64,000 nt of DNA from UBA4416 sp035439445 (GCA_035439445.1 DAORKG010000014.1:17875-81874); one strand, 5' to 3'. Numbered from the stretch's first letter, positions 7,258 through 16,259 are shown. Notes: a model not told the origin generated them from the sequence alone. Numbers and translations are program-made.

Positions 7258-9102
7258 TTAATTAACACCTAACCAAGTTTTTCTAGCAATTACTTGTTTT
7301 TCATCTGCTTGCTCATTTATTTCTATAATATCAGTTTCTTCAACGTTCACAGGTTTTACTTTAGCTTTTAGTGTTTTTGTAATCTCATTTCCTTTTTTAT
7401 CTTTTCTTAAAACTTCAATTACTAATTTATCTCCAGTTTTTGCATTTTGCATATAATTACCCAATACATCTTTTATATTCTCAAGAGTTAGTTTTCTGTT
7501 ATTGAAGGTTAATATTTCGTCGCCTTCTTGGAATTTTAATTTTTTTCCAAAAGCATCTAACTTTTGAGTATTTACAACAACCAAATGATTAGTTTGAGGA
7601 TTATAGCCAACAGATATACCTCCTAGTGTGATTCTTTCATCGATACGTTTATCTAAGTAATTTAATCCAACAAGATTAAAAATATCCTTATAAGGTAAAG
7701 GTTTTGGTCCTGCTACATAAGTGTCTAAAAATGTACGTACTTCTTTAAATGTCAATTTTTCTATATCATTAAATAAATCATCATCATTAAATGATGTGTT
7801 TTTACCATATTTCTTAGATAAATCTTTCATTAAGTCTTGTGTTCCATAATTTCCATTACTATAGTAGCGTAACATAATATCTAAACACATTCCTATTAAT
7901 GCACCTTTTTCGTAAACATTGGTATATTCTTTTTTATATTTATCTAAAACATATTTACTCATAGTAGTAAACGGTACAGTATCATTATAATTATCTCTGG
8001 CATTTTTCATTTTATTTACCATCAACTCAAAAAAGGCATCATATTCGATTAAACCTGTTTTAACTTGCATGTGGTGAGCTGCATATTCTGTTAATCCTTC
8101 ATATAGCCATAAGTGTTTACTCATTTGAGGATTATTGAAATCAAAATCACCAATTTCTTTGGAGTGAATACTTAAAGGTGTTACAATATGAAAGAATTCA
8201 TGCGCTGACACATCTCTTACTTCCTGCGCAATAGCTAATGTATCAGCTTCTGGTAAAAAATAAAATGAAGAGTAAGAATGTTCTAATGCCCCTGAAGCAC
8301 CACTTAATGAAGGTTTATCGGTAAAATAAAATAAAAAAGCATACTTGTCAATAGGTAATTGGCCACCTAAGTATTCAGCTTGTGCAAATAGTAATTCTTT
8401 AAGATTACGTGCAATAAAATCGGAAGTTAAAATTTTGTTTGGTGAATAAACTGAAATCAAGACCTGTGACTTTCCTATCTGAATTGTCGTAGTATCAGGT
8501 TGAGTGTACATAATTGGAGAATCAACTAAGGCATGGTAATTAAAAATAGAAAGCACATCTTTGGTTTCTCCGCTTTTTAAATCGGTCATGCTGGTTGATG
8601 CGTAAAATCCTTTAGGTTTAGTAACTTCAAGAATAAAGTTTGTTTCTATTTTATTTTTAAAATACCCAAAAAAACAATGAGTGTTTAATGAAAAGTTTTT
8701 TCCTTCTTCAATGTTACTCCCTCCAGGTTCAAATACTATTTTTTCTTTGATATCTGTGTCCCAAGAATCTTGAACCTCATAACTAATTTCTTTAATGGCA
8801 TTAGCAGGCGACAGTTTATAAGAATTTTTATCTAATTGAGTAACAGTAATAGTTTGTCCGTCTTTACCAACCGCTTTAAAATTGGAAACAAATCTTCCGA
8901 AATCATACACATCATAAGTACCCGGAACCATTGCCGGAAACATAAAAACGGTTTCGTTTTCAGTTATATCCGGAGGGGTTAATTTGATTGTTAATTTATC
9001 ATTGATTACGGATGTTAGATCAACATAATAATGGTAATCTCCATCAGCCAAAACTTGATTAATAGAGAATAAAGTTGAGATAAATAAAAGAGCTTTCTTC
9101 AT
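7258..9102 (-). CDS. M61-family metallopeptidase with PDZ domain
   Basis: An exported zinc aminopeptidase-type protein of 614 residues, family M61 (glycyl aminopeptidase-like). A signal peptide (MKKALLFISTLFSINQVLAD) is followed by a beta-rich N-terminal domain. The gluzincin core has HEFFH at 301-305 and the third zinc ligand E335 in LWLYEGLTEY. A PDZ domain follows at about 490-580 (ITLGGISVGYNPQTN to KLVIEVLRKDKKG). It probably acts in the periplasm. It is sandwiched between a CPBP protease and a two-component system in one operon, an arrangement that suggests envelope stress or signal processing; this is inference. Confidence 0.93.
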   Translation of the reverse strand: MKKALLFISTLFSINQVLADGDYHYYVDLTSVINDKLTIKLTPPDITENETVFMFPAMVPGTYDVYDFGRFVSNFKAVGKDGQTITVTQLDKNSYKLSPANAIKEISYEVQDSWDTDIKEKIVFEPGGSNIEEGKNFSLNTHCFFGYFKNKIETNFILEVTKPKGFYASTSMTDLKSGETKDVLSIFNYHALVDSPIMYTQPDTTTIQIGKSQVLISVYSPNKILTSDFIARNLKELLFAQAEYLGGQLPIDKYAFLFYFTDKPSLSGASGALEHSYSSFYFLPEADTLAIAQEVRDVSAHEFFHIVTPLSIHSKEIGDFDFNNPQMSKHLWLYEGLTEYAAHHMQVKTGLIEYDAFFELMVNKMKNARDNYNDTVPFTTMSKYVLDKYKKEYTNVYEKGALIGMCLDIMLRYYSNGNYGTQDLMKDLSKKYGKNTSFNDDDLFNDIEKLTFKEVRTFLDTYVAGPKPLPYKDIFNLVGLNYLDKRIDERITLGGISVGYNPQTNHLVVVNTQKLDAFGKKLKFQEGDEILTFNNRKLTLENIKDVLGNYMQNAKTGDKLVIEVLRKDKKGNEITKTLKAKVKPVNVEETDIIEINEQADEKQVIARKTWLGVN

Positions 9103-9112
9103 ATAATGTTGA

Positions 9113-10093
9113 TTAACGGATTAATAATTTCCAGTTTGATAATTTGTACTTTTTAAATAAAATAAAGAAACATAAGGATGCCATAATTAACCATACTACA
9201 AATTCACCTCCAGGATTTTCAACCGAAGAGTAAAAAATTGCATCTGTTTGTAGTACTGAATTTTTTGAACATACCAATAAGCTAGAAAGTAAATTATTGG
9301 CACAGTGAATTCCCATTGCTAGTTCAGCTCCTTCATCTAACAACGTTAATATACCTAAGAATGCACCAAAGAAAATATAGTAAGGCATCATGATTAGTAA
9401 ACCATGTGCCTTTGCTTCAGGATTTGAAGCATGCATTAAGCCAAATAATAAGGAAGTTATAATTAATGGAATAACGCCATTTTTAAAAACTAAACCAAAC
9501 CCCTGCATTAAATAGCCTCTGAAAATTAATTCCTCAGTAGCGGTTTGTATTGGAATAAAAATGACAGATACGAAAAGTAACACAATAAAATTACCGGCAT
9601 TAAAGCGTATTTCTATATCTTGAGGAGATATAAGGTAAGATACAATAGTTAAAACTGTAATTAATATTCCCCAAACTCCAAATGAAAAGAAATAACGTTT
9701 CCAACGGATATTTTCAAAGCCTGTAATGATTGAGCTAAGAGGTTTCTTTTGGATAAACTTTATAGCTAACCAGAAAAATAAAAGCGTAAACACAAACATC
9801 CCCATCATTAGGGCTAACAATACATTTTTGTCAATCCCTATTTTTTCTGGGTTAAAAAGTATGTTAGGGTCTTGTGCTATATCATTCATAGAGATACCAT
9901 TGCTCATCGCTGCCGACAATAATGGTATCATCATAATTAATTGGAAAGTTAAATAGCCGGCAAAAGCTGCAACTATTCCTAAAAGGTATTGCCAAAATTC
10001 ATTTTTTCCGGTTACATAACCTTTTAGTAAAAATAAGTTACTAAAAGGAAAAGGATTTACATGATGTTGTTCTGTGTTTTCTTGAATTTCCAT
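9113..10093 (-). CDS. CPBP-family intramembrane metalloprotease
   Basis: A polytopic membrane protein of the CAAX protease/bacteriocin-processing (Abi) family. I choose the ATG of MEIQEN (10091-10093) rather than the ATG at 10109-10111, because a good -7 promoter box (10100-10107, minus) lies between them. The active-site motifs are ATEELIFRGYLMQ (EE at about 187-188, R at 192), FGLMHASNP and the late His/Asn motif MGIHCANN. About eight hydrophobic segments are visible. It is the first gene of the protease/two-component operon, 10 bases before the M61 gene. Its substrate is unknown. Confidence 0.9.
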   Translation of the reverse strand: MEIQENTEQHHVNPFPFSNLFLLKGYVTGKNEFWQYLLGIVAAFAGYLTFQLIMMIPLLSAAMSNGISMNDIAQDPNILFNPEKIGIDKNVLLALMMGMFVFTLLFFWLAIKFIQKKPLSSIITGFENIRWKRYFFSFGVWGILITVLTIVSYLISPQDIEIRFNAGNFIVLLFVSVIFIPIQTATEELIFRGYLMQGFGLVFKNGVIPLIITSLLFGLMHASNPEAKAHGLLIMMPYYIFFGAFLGILTLLDEGAELAMGIHCANNLLSSLLVCSKNSVLQTDAIFYSSVENPGGEFVVWLIMASLCFFILFKKYKLSNWKLLIR

Positions 10094-10099
10094 ACTATA

Positions 10100-10107
10100 C
10101 AAAATTA
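10100..10107 (-). promoter_or_regulatory. Promoter -7 box of the protease/two-component operon
   Basis: Read on the minus strand this is TAATTTTG, a full match to TAnnTTTG, ending only 6 bases before the chosen start codon of the CPBP gene. The mRNA leader would be very short or absent. No clear -33 TTTG is seen. Confidence 0.5.
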
Positions 10108-10140
10108 TCATTTTTACTGATTTTGAGAGATTTTATACAT

Positions 10141-10161
10141 AAATGGTTTATTATACCATTT
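10141..10161. promoter_or_regulatory. Small palindrome between divergent genes
   Basis: The arms AAATGGT (10141-10147) and ACCATTT (10155-10161) flank a 7-base spacer in the gap between the CPBP operon and the peroxidase gene. This could be an operator for either direction or chance in an A+T-rich gap. Confidence 0.3.
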
Positions 10162-10255
10162 ATCGGTTTATTTTAATCTCAATTGATTTAGTGTAACTGA
10201 GATTTATCAGATATTAGAACCAAAGTATTAGACATTAAACATTTATATTTACGTC

Positions 10256-11230
10256 ATGAAATCAATTAAACAAACCATTGGATTATTAGCTATTTCTGTT
10301 GTACTTTTTTCGTGTGGAGGAGATTCGGCAGAAAACAAACACGAAAAACAATTAAAAGAACCTGCTACTATTGAGCAGCTAGGTGAATTATTATTTAATG
10401 ATTCAATTTTATCGAGAGGTAATCAGGTAGCATGTGCATCTTGTCATAAACCGGATCATGCCTTTGCGGATGTAACACCTGTGAGTGTTGGTGTTGATGG
10501 AAAAAAAGGAGGGAGAAATACTCCAAGTGCGATGAATCAATCGGGTAGGGTGTTTCAGTTTTGGGATGGTAGAATGGAAACTCTAGAAGAGCAGGCTGCT
10601 GGACCAATTGAAAATCCTGTTGAAATGGATTTGCCTTTGTCTGCTGCCGTTGATAAATTAAATAAACATGAACAATACAAAAAATTCTTCATCAAAATAT
10701 TTGGTCACCAAGCAGATAAAAAATCAATTACAGATGCCATTGCTGCTTATGAAAGAACATTAGAAACTAATAACTCTGCATTTGATAATTATATGAGTGG
10801 TAAGGATACCACTTTATTTACTGCAGCAGCAAAACGAGGTAGGGAAATATTTAATGTTAAAGGAAAATGTTTTGATTGTCATTTTGGACCTGATTTTACA
10901 ACTGATTTATTTAGAAATATCGGTTTGTTTAATGGTAAGGATTTAAATGATAGCGGGCGTTATGTTGTAACTCGCGATCCAAAAGATATTGGACGCTTTA
11001 AAACTCCAGGTTTAAGAAACATTGCTGTAACTGCTCCGTACATGCACAACGGTATGCACAAAACATTAAGAGAAGTGATTGATTACTATAACGAGCCTGA
11101 TAAATTTGTGAGTAATTCTGTAAATCGTGATACTTTACTAGCTAAGCCATTGGGCTTAACAGAACAAGAAAAACAAGATTTAGAAGCATTTTTGAATTCG
11201 TTGACAGATGCCAGGTTTTTGAAGAAGTAA
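10256..11230 (+). CDS. MauG-family diheme cytochrome c peroxidase (lipoprotein)
   Basis: A predicted periplasmic, lipid-anchored diheme peroxidase of 324 residues that would reduce hydrogen peroxide with electrons from a cytochrome or quinol pool. The lipoprotein signal ends LLAISVVLFSC with lipidated C20. Two heme c sites are visible: CASCH at 60-64 and CFDCH at 205-209. The intervening RNTPSAMNQSG and the late PGLRNIAVTAPYMHNG carry the family's conserved Pro, Tyr and Met ligand region. It is a single-gene unit, closed by a strong hairpin shared with tilS. Confidence 0.95.
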   Translation: MKSIKQTIGLLAISVVLFSCGGDSAENKHEKQLKEPATIEQLGELLFNDSILSRGNQVACASCHKPDHAFADVTPVSVGVDGKKGGRNTPSAMNQSGRVFQFWDGRMETLEEQAAGPIENPVEMDLPLSAAVDKLNKHEQYKKFFIKIFGHQADKKSITDAIAAYERTLETNNSAFDNYMSGKDTTLFTAAAKRGREIFNVKGKCFDCHFGPDFTTDLFRNIGLFNGKDLNDSGRYVVTRDPKDIGRFKTPGLRNIAVTAPYMHNGMHKTLREVIDYYNEPDKFVSNSVNRDTLLAKPLGLTEQEKQDLEAFLNSLTDARFLKK

Positions 11231-11247
11231 TTTCTTTTTTAATAGTT

Positions 11248-11284
11248 AACCCTTTCATAGTTTTAAACTCTGAAAGGGTTTTTT
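11248..11284. terminator. Bidirectional terminator (peroxidase/tilS)
   Basis: AACCCTTTCA (11248-11257) and TGAAAGGGTT (11271-11280) form a 10-base stem with a T-run after it, between the convergent peroxidase and tilS stop codons. Confidence 0.9.
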
Positions 11285-11285
11285 A

Positions 11286-12605
11286 TTAGTGTTTTGAAAT
11301 TTTCAAAACTTTTTCAGTCCCTTCAACTACTTTACATCTATCATCCATTCGATAGCCAACTACCCAAATAATGTGTTCTTTATTTCCCAAAATCCATACA
11401 CTTTCTTTTTCAAATAAGGAGAGTTTTTGATCTTTAAAAAAGTCGCTGAGCTTTTTAAAACCATTCATTCCAAAGGGCTTGAACTTATCACCCTGTTTCC
11501 ACCTACGAAGCTTTAATGGGAAAATCGCATCTTTAAAAGGAATGCAAATTTCATTTTTGTTTTTTGAGAAAGTGCCATTAGTTGTTTCTTCAAACGTTAA
11601 TAAAATTGGTAAATGCTTAATATCATCAATAGATGAAATGGTATATTCTTTTATTTCTTCTTCTATTATGGCTTTTACAATGATATATGTTCTGTCAATT
11701 ACCAATTTGTGAGTAGCAGAAGAAAACTGTTTGCCTACTTTATCTTCTGTAACTAAAGCTTCGGTTAGTTGTTGTATTTGACTGGTTTTAAATTGTTTGT
11801 TATGAAGCCATTCAAACAAAAAGGTCTCTTTTTGTTTTTCTTTTAGTAATGATTCAATATTAATGAAGAGTTGCTCATTTTCCTCTTTACAGATTGATTG
11901 AAATTTTAGTTGAGCATATTCAGCCACAATATCTGCCGATTGCTTAAAAAACTGAACAGATGTATGAATGGTTTCTTCAATTGCCGGATTTAATTTTTTT
12001 AATTCTGGTACAATTTGATGACGAATAAAATTACGTTTGTATTTTACTTCCTGATTGCTGCTATCTTCTCTGCATTGTAATTTATGTTCCAAGGCATAAT
12101 CTCTAATCTCTTCCTTGGTAGCAAACAATAAAGGTCGAACCATGAAATGTTGTTTTTCAGGAACTCCTTGTAAACCTTTAATTCCTGTGCCTCTGATTAA
12201 ATTAACTACTAAGGTTTCTACATTGTCGTTGGCATGATGTGCGGTTAAAATATAATCGAAGTGATGCTCAGCTTTTAATTGTTTAAACCAATTATAACGT
12301 AACTCACGAGCTGCCATTTGTATAGATAATTTATGTTCTGCTGCATAAGTTTTAGTATCGAAATAAATCACATGCAAAGGCACATTCATTGTTTTGGCAA
12401 AGCTTTCACAAAATGCAGTATCATCTTTTGCTTCTTGTCCCCTTAACTGAAAATTACAATGTGCCAGTTCAATTGTGTAACCGGCTTTATGCAATAAATC
12501 TGCTAATACAACCGAATCTACACCTCCACTAAAGGCCAATAACAGTTTATCTTTCTTGTTAAAAAGGTTATTTTTAGTGATATTTACTTCAAATCGTTTA
12601 AGCAC
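11286..12605 (-). CDS. tilS: tRNA(Ile)-lysidine synthetase
   Basis: Modifies C34 of the tRNA-Ile CAU anticodon to lysidine, changing its decoding from AUG to AUA. The 439-residue length is normal for the full enzyme. The PP-loop motif SGGVDS is at 26-31, LTAHHANDN follows in the N-terminal domain, and the C-terminal TilS domain (RRWKQGDKFKPFGMNGFKKLSDFFKD) is intact. The start is GTG at 12603-12605, with a consensus -7 box (TAAATTTG, minus 12610-12617) ending 4 bases before it. The transcript is therefore probably leaderless. Confidence 0.95.
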   Translation of the reverse strand: MLKRFEVNITKNNLFNKKDKLLLAFSGGVDSVVLADLLHKAGYTIELAHCNFQLRGQEAKDDTAFCESFAKTMNVPLHVIYFDTKTYAAEHKLSIQMAARELRYNWFKQLKAEHHFDYILTAHHANDNVETLVVNLIRGTGIKGLQGVPEKQHFMVRPLLFATKEEIRDYALEHKLQCREDSSNQEVKYKRNFIRHQIVPELKKLNPAIEETIHTSVQFFKQSADIVAEYAQLKFQSICKEENEQLFINIESLLKEKQKETFLFEWLHNKQFKTSQIQQLTEALVTEDKVGKQFSSATHKLVIDRTYIIVKAIIEEEIKEYTISSIDDIKHLPILLTFEETTNGTFSKNKNEICIPFKDAIFPLKLRRWKQGDKFKPFGMNGFKKLSDFFKDQKLSLFEKESVWILGNKEHIIWVVGYRMDDRCKVVEGTEKVLKISKH

Positions 12606-12609
12606 ATTT

Positions 12610-12617
12610 CAAATTTA
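12610..12617 (-). promoter_or_regulatory. Promoter -7 box of tilS
   Basis: The minus strand reads TAAATTTG, a perfect TAnnTTTG, with its 3' end 4 bases from the GTG start of tilS. A matching -33 element is not evident. Confidence 0.5.
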
Positions 12618-12625
12618 CATTTATT

Positions 12626-13234
12626 ATGGCAAAAGTGAAACATAATCCCAATGCTTCAGAATTAATTGATGAAGGAATTTCTAAGTTAGAACCTTTTGCA
12701 CAGGTTATTTGTAAACACTTGCGAAAACTCATCTTAAGTTCTGACCCTGAAATGATTGAAGATTGGAAATGGGGTCCTAACTATTATTTAAACGGAATGG
12801 TTTGTGGTTACTGGGGATTTAAAAAGCATGTCAGTTTTGTGTTTTTTCAAGGTTCATTATTAAAAGATAAGAAGAAAATTTTGCAAGAAAATCCTGGTAA
12901 TGTTCATAACCGTCATATTAAGTTTACGGATGTAAAACAAATAGACGATGCAATTATTTTGGAATATTTATTCGAAGCGATTGACAATAACAGAAAAGGA
13001 CTTAAAATAACTGAAACAAAAGATAAAACGATTGTTGTTCCTGAAGATGTGGCGAAGCAGTTCAAAAAAGCAAAGGTTTTAACTTATTTCGATTCCTTAG
13101 CCTTTTCGCATCGTAAGGAATACATTCAATGGATTGAATCTGCCAAAAAGGAAGAGACTCGAATAAAACGAATTGAAAAAGCTATTGAGAAATTACTAGA
13201 TAAACAAGGCTTGAATGATAGATATAAAAAGTAA
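12626..13234 (+). CDS. YdeI/OmpD-associated (DUF1801-type) protein
   Basis: A 202-residue cytoplasmic protein. The N-terminal two thirds follow the DUF1801 plan, with LRKLILSSDPEMIEDWKWGPNYYLNGMVCGYWGFKKHVSFVFF. The C-terminal part (VVPEDVAKQFKKAKVLTYFDSLAFSHRKEYIQWIESAKKEETRIKRIEKAI) is the YdeI/OmpD-associated helix bundle with the SHRKEY-I-WI-AK motif. The biochemical function of these families is not established. It is divergent from tilS with only 20 bases between the starts. Confidence 0.87.
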   Translation: MAKVKHNPNASELIDEGISKLEPFAQVICKHLRKLILSSDPEMIEDWKWGPNYYLNGMVCGYWGFKKHVSFVFFQGSLLKDKKKILQENPGNVHNRHIKFTDVKQIDDAIILEYLFEAIDNNRKGLKITETKDKTIVVPEDVAKQFKKAKVLTYFDSLAFSHRKEYIQWIESAKKEETRIKRIEKAIEKLLDKQGLNDRYKK

Positions 13235-13241
13235 TGTTTAT

Positions 13242-13445
13242 TTACTTTCTGTCTTGAAACAGAAAGTAACAAAGAATTCAAGGCTCATTAAAATTTAACT
13301 AAAATCGGCATGGTATCAAGCTGATTGTTTGAAGCGCTTCGCGAACAGCCCAAACAATCTTCGCAAATACCAACGCGTTTGAAACCATTTGATTTTTACG
13401 CTAAATTTTAATATGCCGAATGATAGTATTTGCCGAATAAGCTTA
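13242..13445. repeat. Palindromic intergenic element
   Basis: The 292-base gap between the YdeI-like gene and kmo has no reading frame but carries two hairpins. The first has a perfect 11-base stem, TTACTTTCTGT (13242-13252) with ACAGAAAGTAA (13259-13269). The second has GATTGTTTG (13323-13331) with CAAACAATC (13351-13359), framed by GGTAT and ATACC. The outer parts repeat ATTAAAATTTA and TCGGCAT in inverted order around 13288-13312 and 13400-13420. This complex symmetry is what a dispersed non-coding element looks like; copy number cannot be judged from one window. Confidence 0.65.
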
Positions 13446-13526
13446 AAAACCGTTGAAAAGTATAGATAAATTAAATCCCAAAAACCAAAGAAAACAATAA
13501 ATTAGTGCTTTAATTTTTTAATCTAT

Positions 13527-14876
13527 ATGAGTTCTCAAAAAAATATAACTGTTGTAGGAGCCGGATTAGTAGGATCCTTAGTATCTATTTATTTAGCAAA
13601 ACGCGGACATAAAGTTACCGTATACGAGCGCCGTCCGGATATGCGTAAAGCTAATATTGTGGCTGGTCGTTCTATTAACTTAGCTTTGAGTGATAGAGGG
13701 TGGAAAGGATTAGAAGGTGTTGGTATTGCAGATGAAATCAGAAAAATTGCGATTCCTATGTATGGCCGTGCCATCCATTTAAAAGATGGTTCAAGTACTT
13801 ATCAAGCCTACGGAAAAGATACTCAGGCAATTTACTCTGTATCGCGTGGTGGTATTAATATGAAGTTGATGGATTTGGCAGAACAACAACCAAATGTGTC
13901 TATTCATTTTGAAGAGCGTTGCGATAAAGTGGATCGTAAAACAAACGAAGTTACTTTTTACAATACCAATTCAAATACTGCTAAAACTGTAAAAAGCGAT
14001 TTAGTATTTGGTTCGGATGGCGCATTTAGTGCAGTGCGTACACAAATTCAATTAAACTCTGATAGATTTGATTACCAACAATTTTATATTGACTGTGGAT
14101 ATAAAGAATTAGTTATTCCTGCAGGACCAAACGGCGAACACTTGATTGAGAAAAATGCTTTACATATTTGGCCACGTGGTAGTTTTATGATGATTGCCTT
14201 ACCTAATATGGATGGTAGTTTTACTTGTACATTATTCTTTCAAATGGTTGGTCCAAAATCCTTTGAAACGATTAAAACAGATGCTGATGTCATGAATTTT
14301 TTCAAAGAAGAATTTCCGGATGCGGTTCCTTTAATGCCAACTTTATTGCAAGATTGGAATGCGAATCCAACATCTAGTTTAGTAACAGTTAAATGTAAAC
14401 CTTGGGTGTTTGATGATAGAATTGCTTTGATAGGTGATGCAGCACATGCAATTGTTCCTTTTTACGGGCAAGGTATGAACTGTGGTTTTGAAGACTGTGT
14501 GGTATTAAATAAATTAATTGATAAATACGGTGATATTACTTCGGAGTGTTTACACGAATACGAATCATTACGTAAACCTGATGGAGATGCCATTGCTGAT
14601 TTAGCCATTGCTAACTTTATTGAAATGCGAGATAAAACAGCCGACAAAGTGTTTTTATTACAAAAGAAAATTGAAGCACGTTTTAGCGACAAGTACCCTG
14701 AGAAATGGGTGCCGTTATACAGTATGGTAACTTATAGCCCACATATTAGATATAGCGAAGCTTTAGCTAATGGAAACAAGCAACAAGCTATTATGGATAA
14801 AATCATGGCAATGCCAAATATTGAAGCTAAGTGGGACAGTGAAGAAGTTGAAAAAGCAATTTTAAGTAATTTATAA
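13527..14876 (+). CDS. kmo: Kynurenine 3-monooxygenase
   Basis: An FAD and NADPH-dependent aromatic hydroxylase that converts L-kynurenine to 3-hydroxykynurenine in aerobic tryptophan breakdown or NAD synthesis. The 449 residues carry GAGLVGSLVSIYLAKRG at about 11-27, the kmo-specific RSINLALSDRGWKGLEGVG, and the second FAD motif ALIGDAAHAIVPFYGQGMNCGFEDC. The C-terminal part with YPEKWVPLYSMVTYSPHIRYSEA is typical of the bacterial and eukaryotic enzyme. No other kynurenine-pathway gene is nearby; mazG follows after one base and is probably co-transcribed without a metabolic link. Confidence 0.96.
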   Translation: MSSQKNITVVGAGLVGSLVSIYLAKRGHKVTVYERRPDMRKANIVAGRSINLALSDRGWKGLEGVGIADEIRKIAIPMYGRAIHLKDGSSTYQAYGKDTQAIYSVSRGGINMKLMDLAEQQPNVSIHFEERCDKVDRKTNEVTFYNTNSNTAKTVKSDLVFGSDGAFSAVRTQIQLNSDRFDYQQFYIDCGYKELVIPAGPNGEHLIEKNALHIWPRGSFMMIALPNMDGSFTCTLFFQMVGPKSFETIKTDADVMNFFKEEFPDAVPLMPTLLQDWNANPTSSLVTVKCKPWVFDDRIALIGDAAHAIVPFYGQGMNCGFEDCVVLNKLIDKYGDITSECLHEYESLRKPDGDAIADLAIANFIEMRDKTADKVFLLQKKIEARFSDKYPEKWVPLYSMVTYSPHIRYSEALANGNKQQAIMDKIMAMPNIEAKWDSEEVEKAILSNL

Positions 14877-14877
14877 A

Positions 14878-15648
14878 ATGCAAGACGAACGCCTAGTTGC
14901 CTTTGAACGCTTATTGAATATCATGGATGACCTGAGAGCAAAATGCCCTTGGGATCAAAAACAAACCATGGAATCATTACGCCATTTAACGATTGAAGAA
15001 ACTTATGAATTGAGTGATGCGATTTTAAAAGGCGACAAGAACGAAATTAAAAAAGAGATTGGGGATATTTTGTTGCACTTAGTTTTCTATTCAAAAATAG
15101 GTAGCGAAACAAATGATTTTAATATCACCGATGTTATCAATTCGTTATGTGAGAAAATGATTTTCCGTCATCCCCATATTTATGGTGATGTGCAAGTAAA
15201 AGATGCCGCAGAAGTAACTACCAACTGGGAAAAATTAAAACAAAAAGAAGGAAATAAGGGCGCTCTTTCTGGTGTACCTAACAGTATGCCTTCTTTATTA
15301 AAAGCATTGCGCATTCAGGATAAGGCAAGAGCCATTGGTTTTGATTGGGAGGAGCCAAACCAAGTATGGGAAAAGGTTCAAGAAGAGTTAAGTGAATTGC
15401 AAGAAGAAGTAAAGGCTAATCATCAGGAAAAATTGGAACAAGAATTTGGTGATGTGTTTTTCGCACTCATCAATTATGCTCGTTTCTTAAAAGTAAATCC
15501 TGAGGACGCTTTAGAAAAAACAAATAAAAAATTTATCTCTCGCTTTAATTACATGGAACAAAAAATTTTAGCACAAGGCAAAGCATTAGCTGATTGTTCT
15601 TTAGCTGAAATGGATGTGTTTTGGAACGAAGCAAAGAAAATGGAATAG
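14878..15648 (+). CDS. mazG: Nucleoside triphosphate pyrophosphohydrolase MazG
   Basis: Hydrolyses (d)NTPs to monophosphates and pyrophosphate, a house-cleaning activity. It is the long two-domain form (256 residues). The N-terminal domain has CPWDQKQTMESLRHLTIEETYELSDAI and KKEIGDILLHLVF; the second has ELSELQEEV and EFGDVFFALINYARF. Both EExxE...ExxD metal-binding sets are therefore present. A shorter MazG-like protein is encoded separately at 44560-44886. Confidence 0.95.
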   Translation: MQDERLVAFERLLNIMDDLRAKCPWDQKQTMESLRHLTIEETYELSDAILKGDKNEIKKEIGDILLHLVFYSKIGSETNDFNITDVINSLCEKMIFRHPHIYGDVQVKDAAEVTTNWEKLKQKEGNKGALSGVPNSMPSLLKALRIQDKARAIGFDWEEPNQVWEKVQEELSELQEEVKANHQEKLEQEFGDVFFALINYARFLKVNPEDALEKTNKKFISRFNYMEQKILAQGKALADCSLAEMDVFWNEAKKME

Positions 15649-15661
15649 TAATTAAATACCT

Positions 15662-15720
15662 TGTCAGGCTGAGCGGAGTCGAAGCCACTCATTAACCCTT
15701 CGACTCCACTCAGGGTGACA
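15662..15720. repeat. Dispersed GTCGAAG-type inverted repeat, copy 1
   Basis: An imperfect inverted repeat with left arm containing CTGAGCGGAGTCGAAG and right arm CTTCGACTCCACTCAG, ending TGTCA/TGACA. Related copies lie at 21473-21579, 21996-22057 and 50544-50569. It fills most of the gap between mazG and the DUF6913 gene. Confidence 0.8.
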
Positions 15721-15743
15721 TTGCACTCCGATAAAAATAAAAC

Positions 15744-16259
15744 ATGTCACTACTAAAAAACATATCAAATTGGTTATTATCTTCAAAGGAATCTCCTAAG
15801 AGCAATAAACAGTTTTTAAATTGGAGCCAATTGTCAAATGTTTTGATTATTGCACAGGACAATCAATTAAGTAATGTGGTTGATTTTATTAATGCTTGCA
15901 AAAAAGACAATATTCACATTCATGTGGCAGTGGTTTATGATGGGAAACCTGAACAAACTCCTAAACCCAATTTTGAGCACACCATTTTAGATAAAAAACA
16001 ATTTAATTTTTTTGGATTACCTAATGAGCAAGCTATCCAATCTTTAAGTTTAAAACCCATTGATGCTTTAATTAATTTAGGAAATAGTGAACAAGTAAAA
16101 ACATTTGCTTTAAGTAAATTAGTTTCGGCTAAATGTAAAATCGGTAGTTTTCAAAATCCGATTTTTGACATCAGTATTGATGTGGATGCTTCACAAAATG
16201 TTTCTAAATTCTTAGAACAAGTAATTGTATATTTACACATGATTAAAACAACAAAATAA
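15744..16259 (+). CDS. DUF6913-type protein upstream of dapA
   Basis: A 171-residue cytoplasmic protein, MSLLKNISNWLLSSKESPKSN onward, with an alternating alpha/beta pattern (VLIIAQDN, IHVAVVYDG, DALINLGNSEQ, AKCKIGSFQNP, VYLHMIKT). The combination of a YDGKPE segment, KKQFNFFGLP and DALINL is what I associate with the DUF6913 family that is found next to dapA in Bacteroidota. Function is unknown. It lies 3 bases before dapA, so the two form an operon. Confidence 0.75.
   Translation: MSLLKNISNWLLSSKESPKSNKQFLNWSQLSNVLIIAQDNQLSNVVDFINACKKDNIHIHVAVVYDGKPEQTPKPNFEHTILDKKQFNFFGLPNEQAIQSLSLKPIDALINLGNSEQVKTFALSKLVSAKCKIGSFQNPIFDISIDVDASQNVSKFLEQVIVYLHMIKTTK

Noticed and set aside
13242..13269. 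First hairpin of the intergenic element as the terminator of the YdeI-like gene
   Set aside because: A perfect stem is present but there is no T-run, and the sequence is part of a larger symmetric element. A terminating effect cannot be excluded, but the repeat reading fits better.
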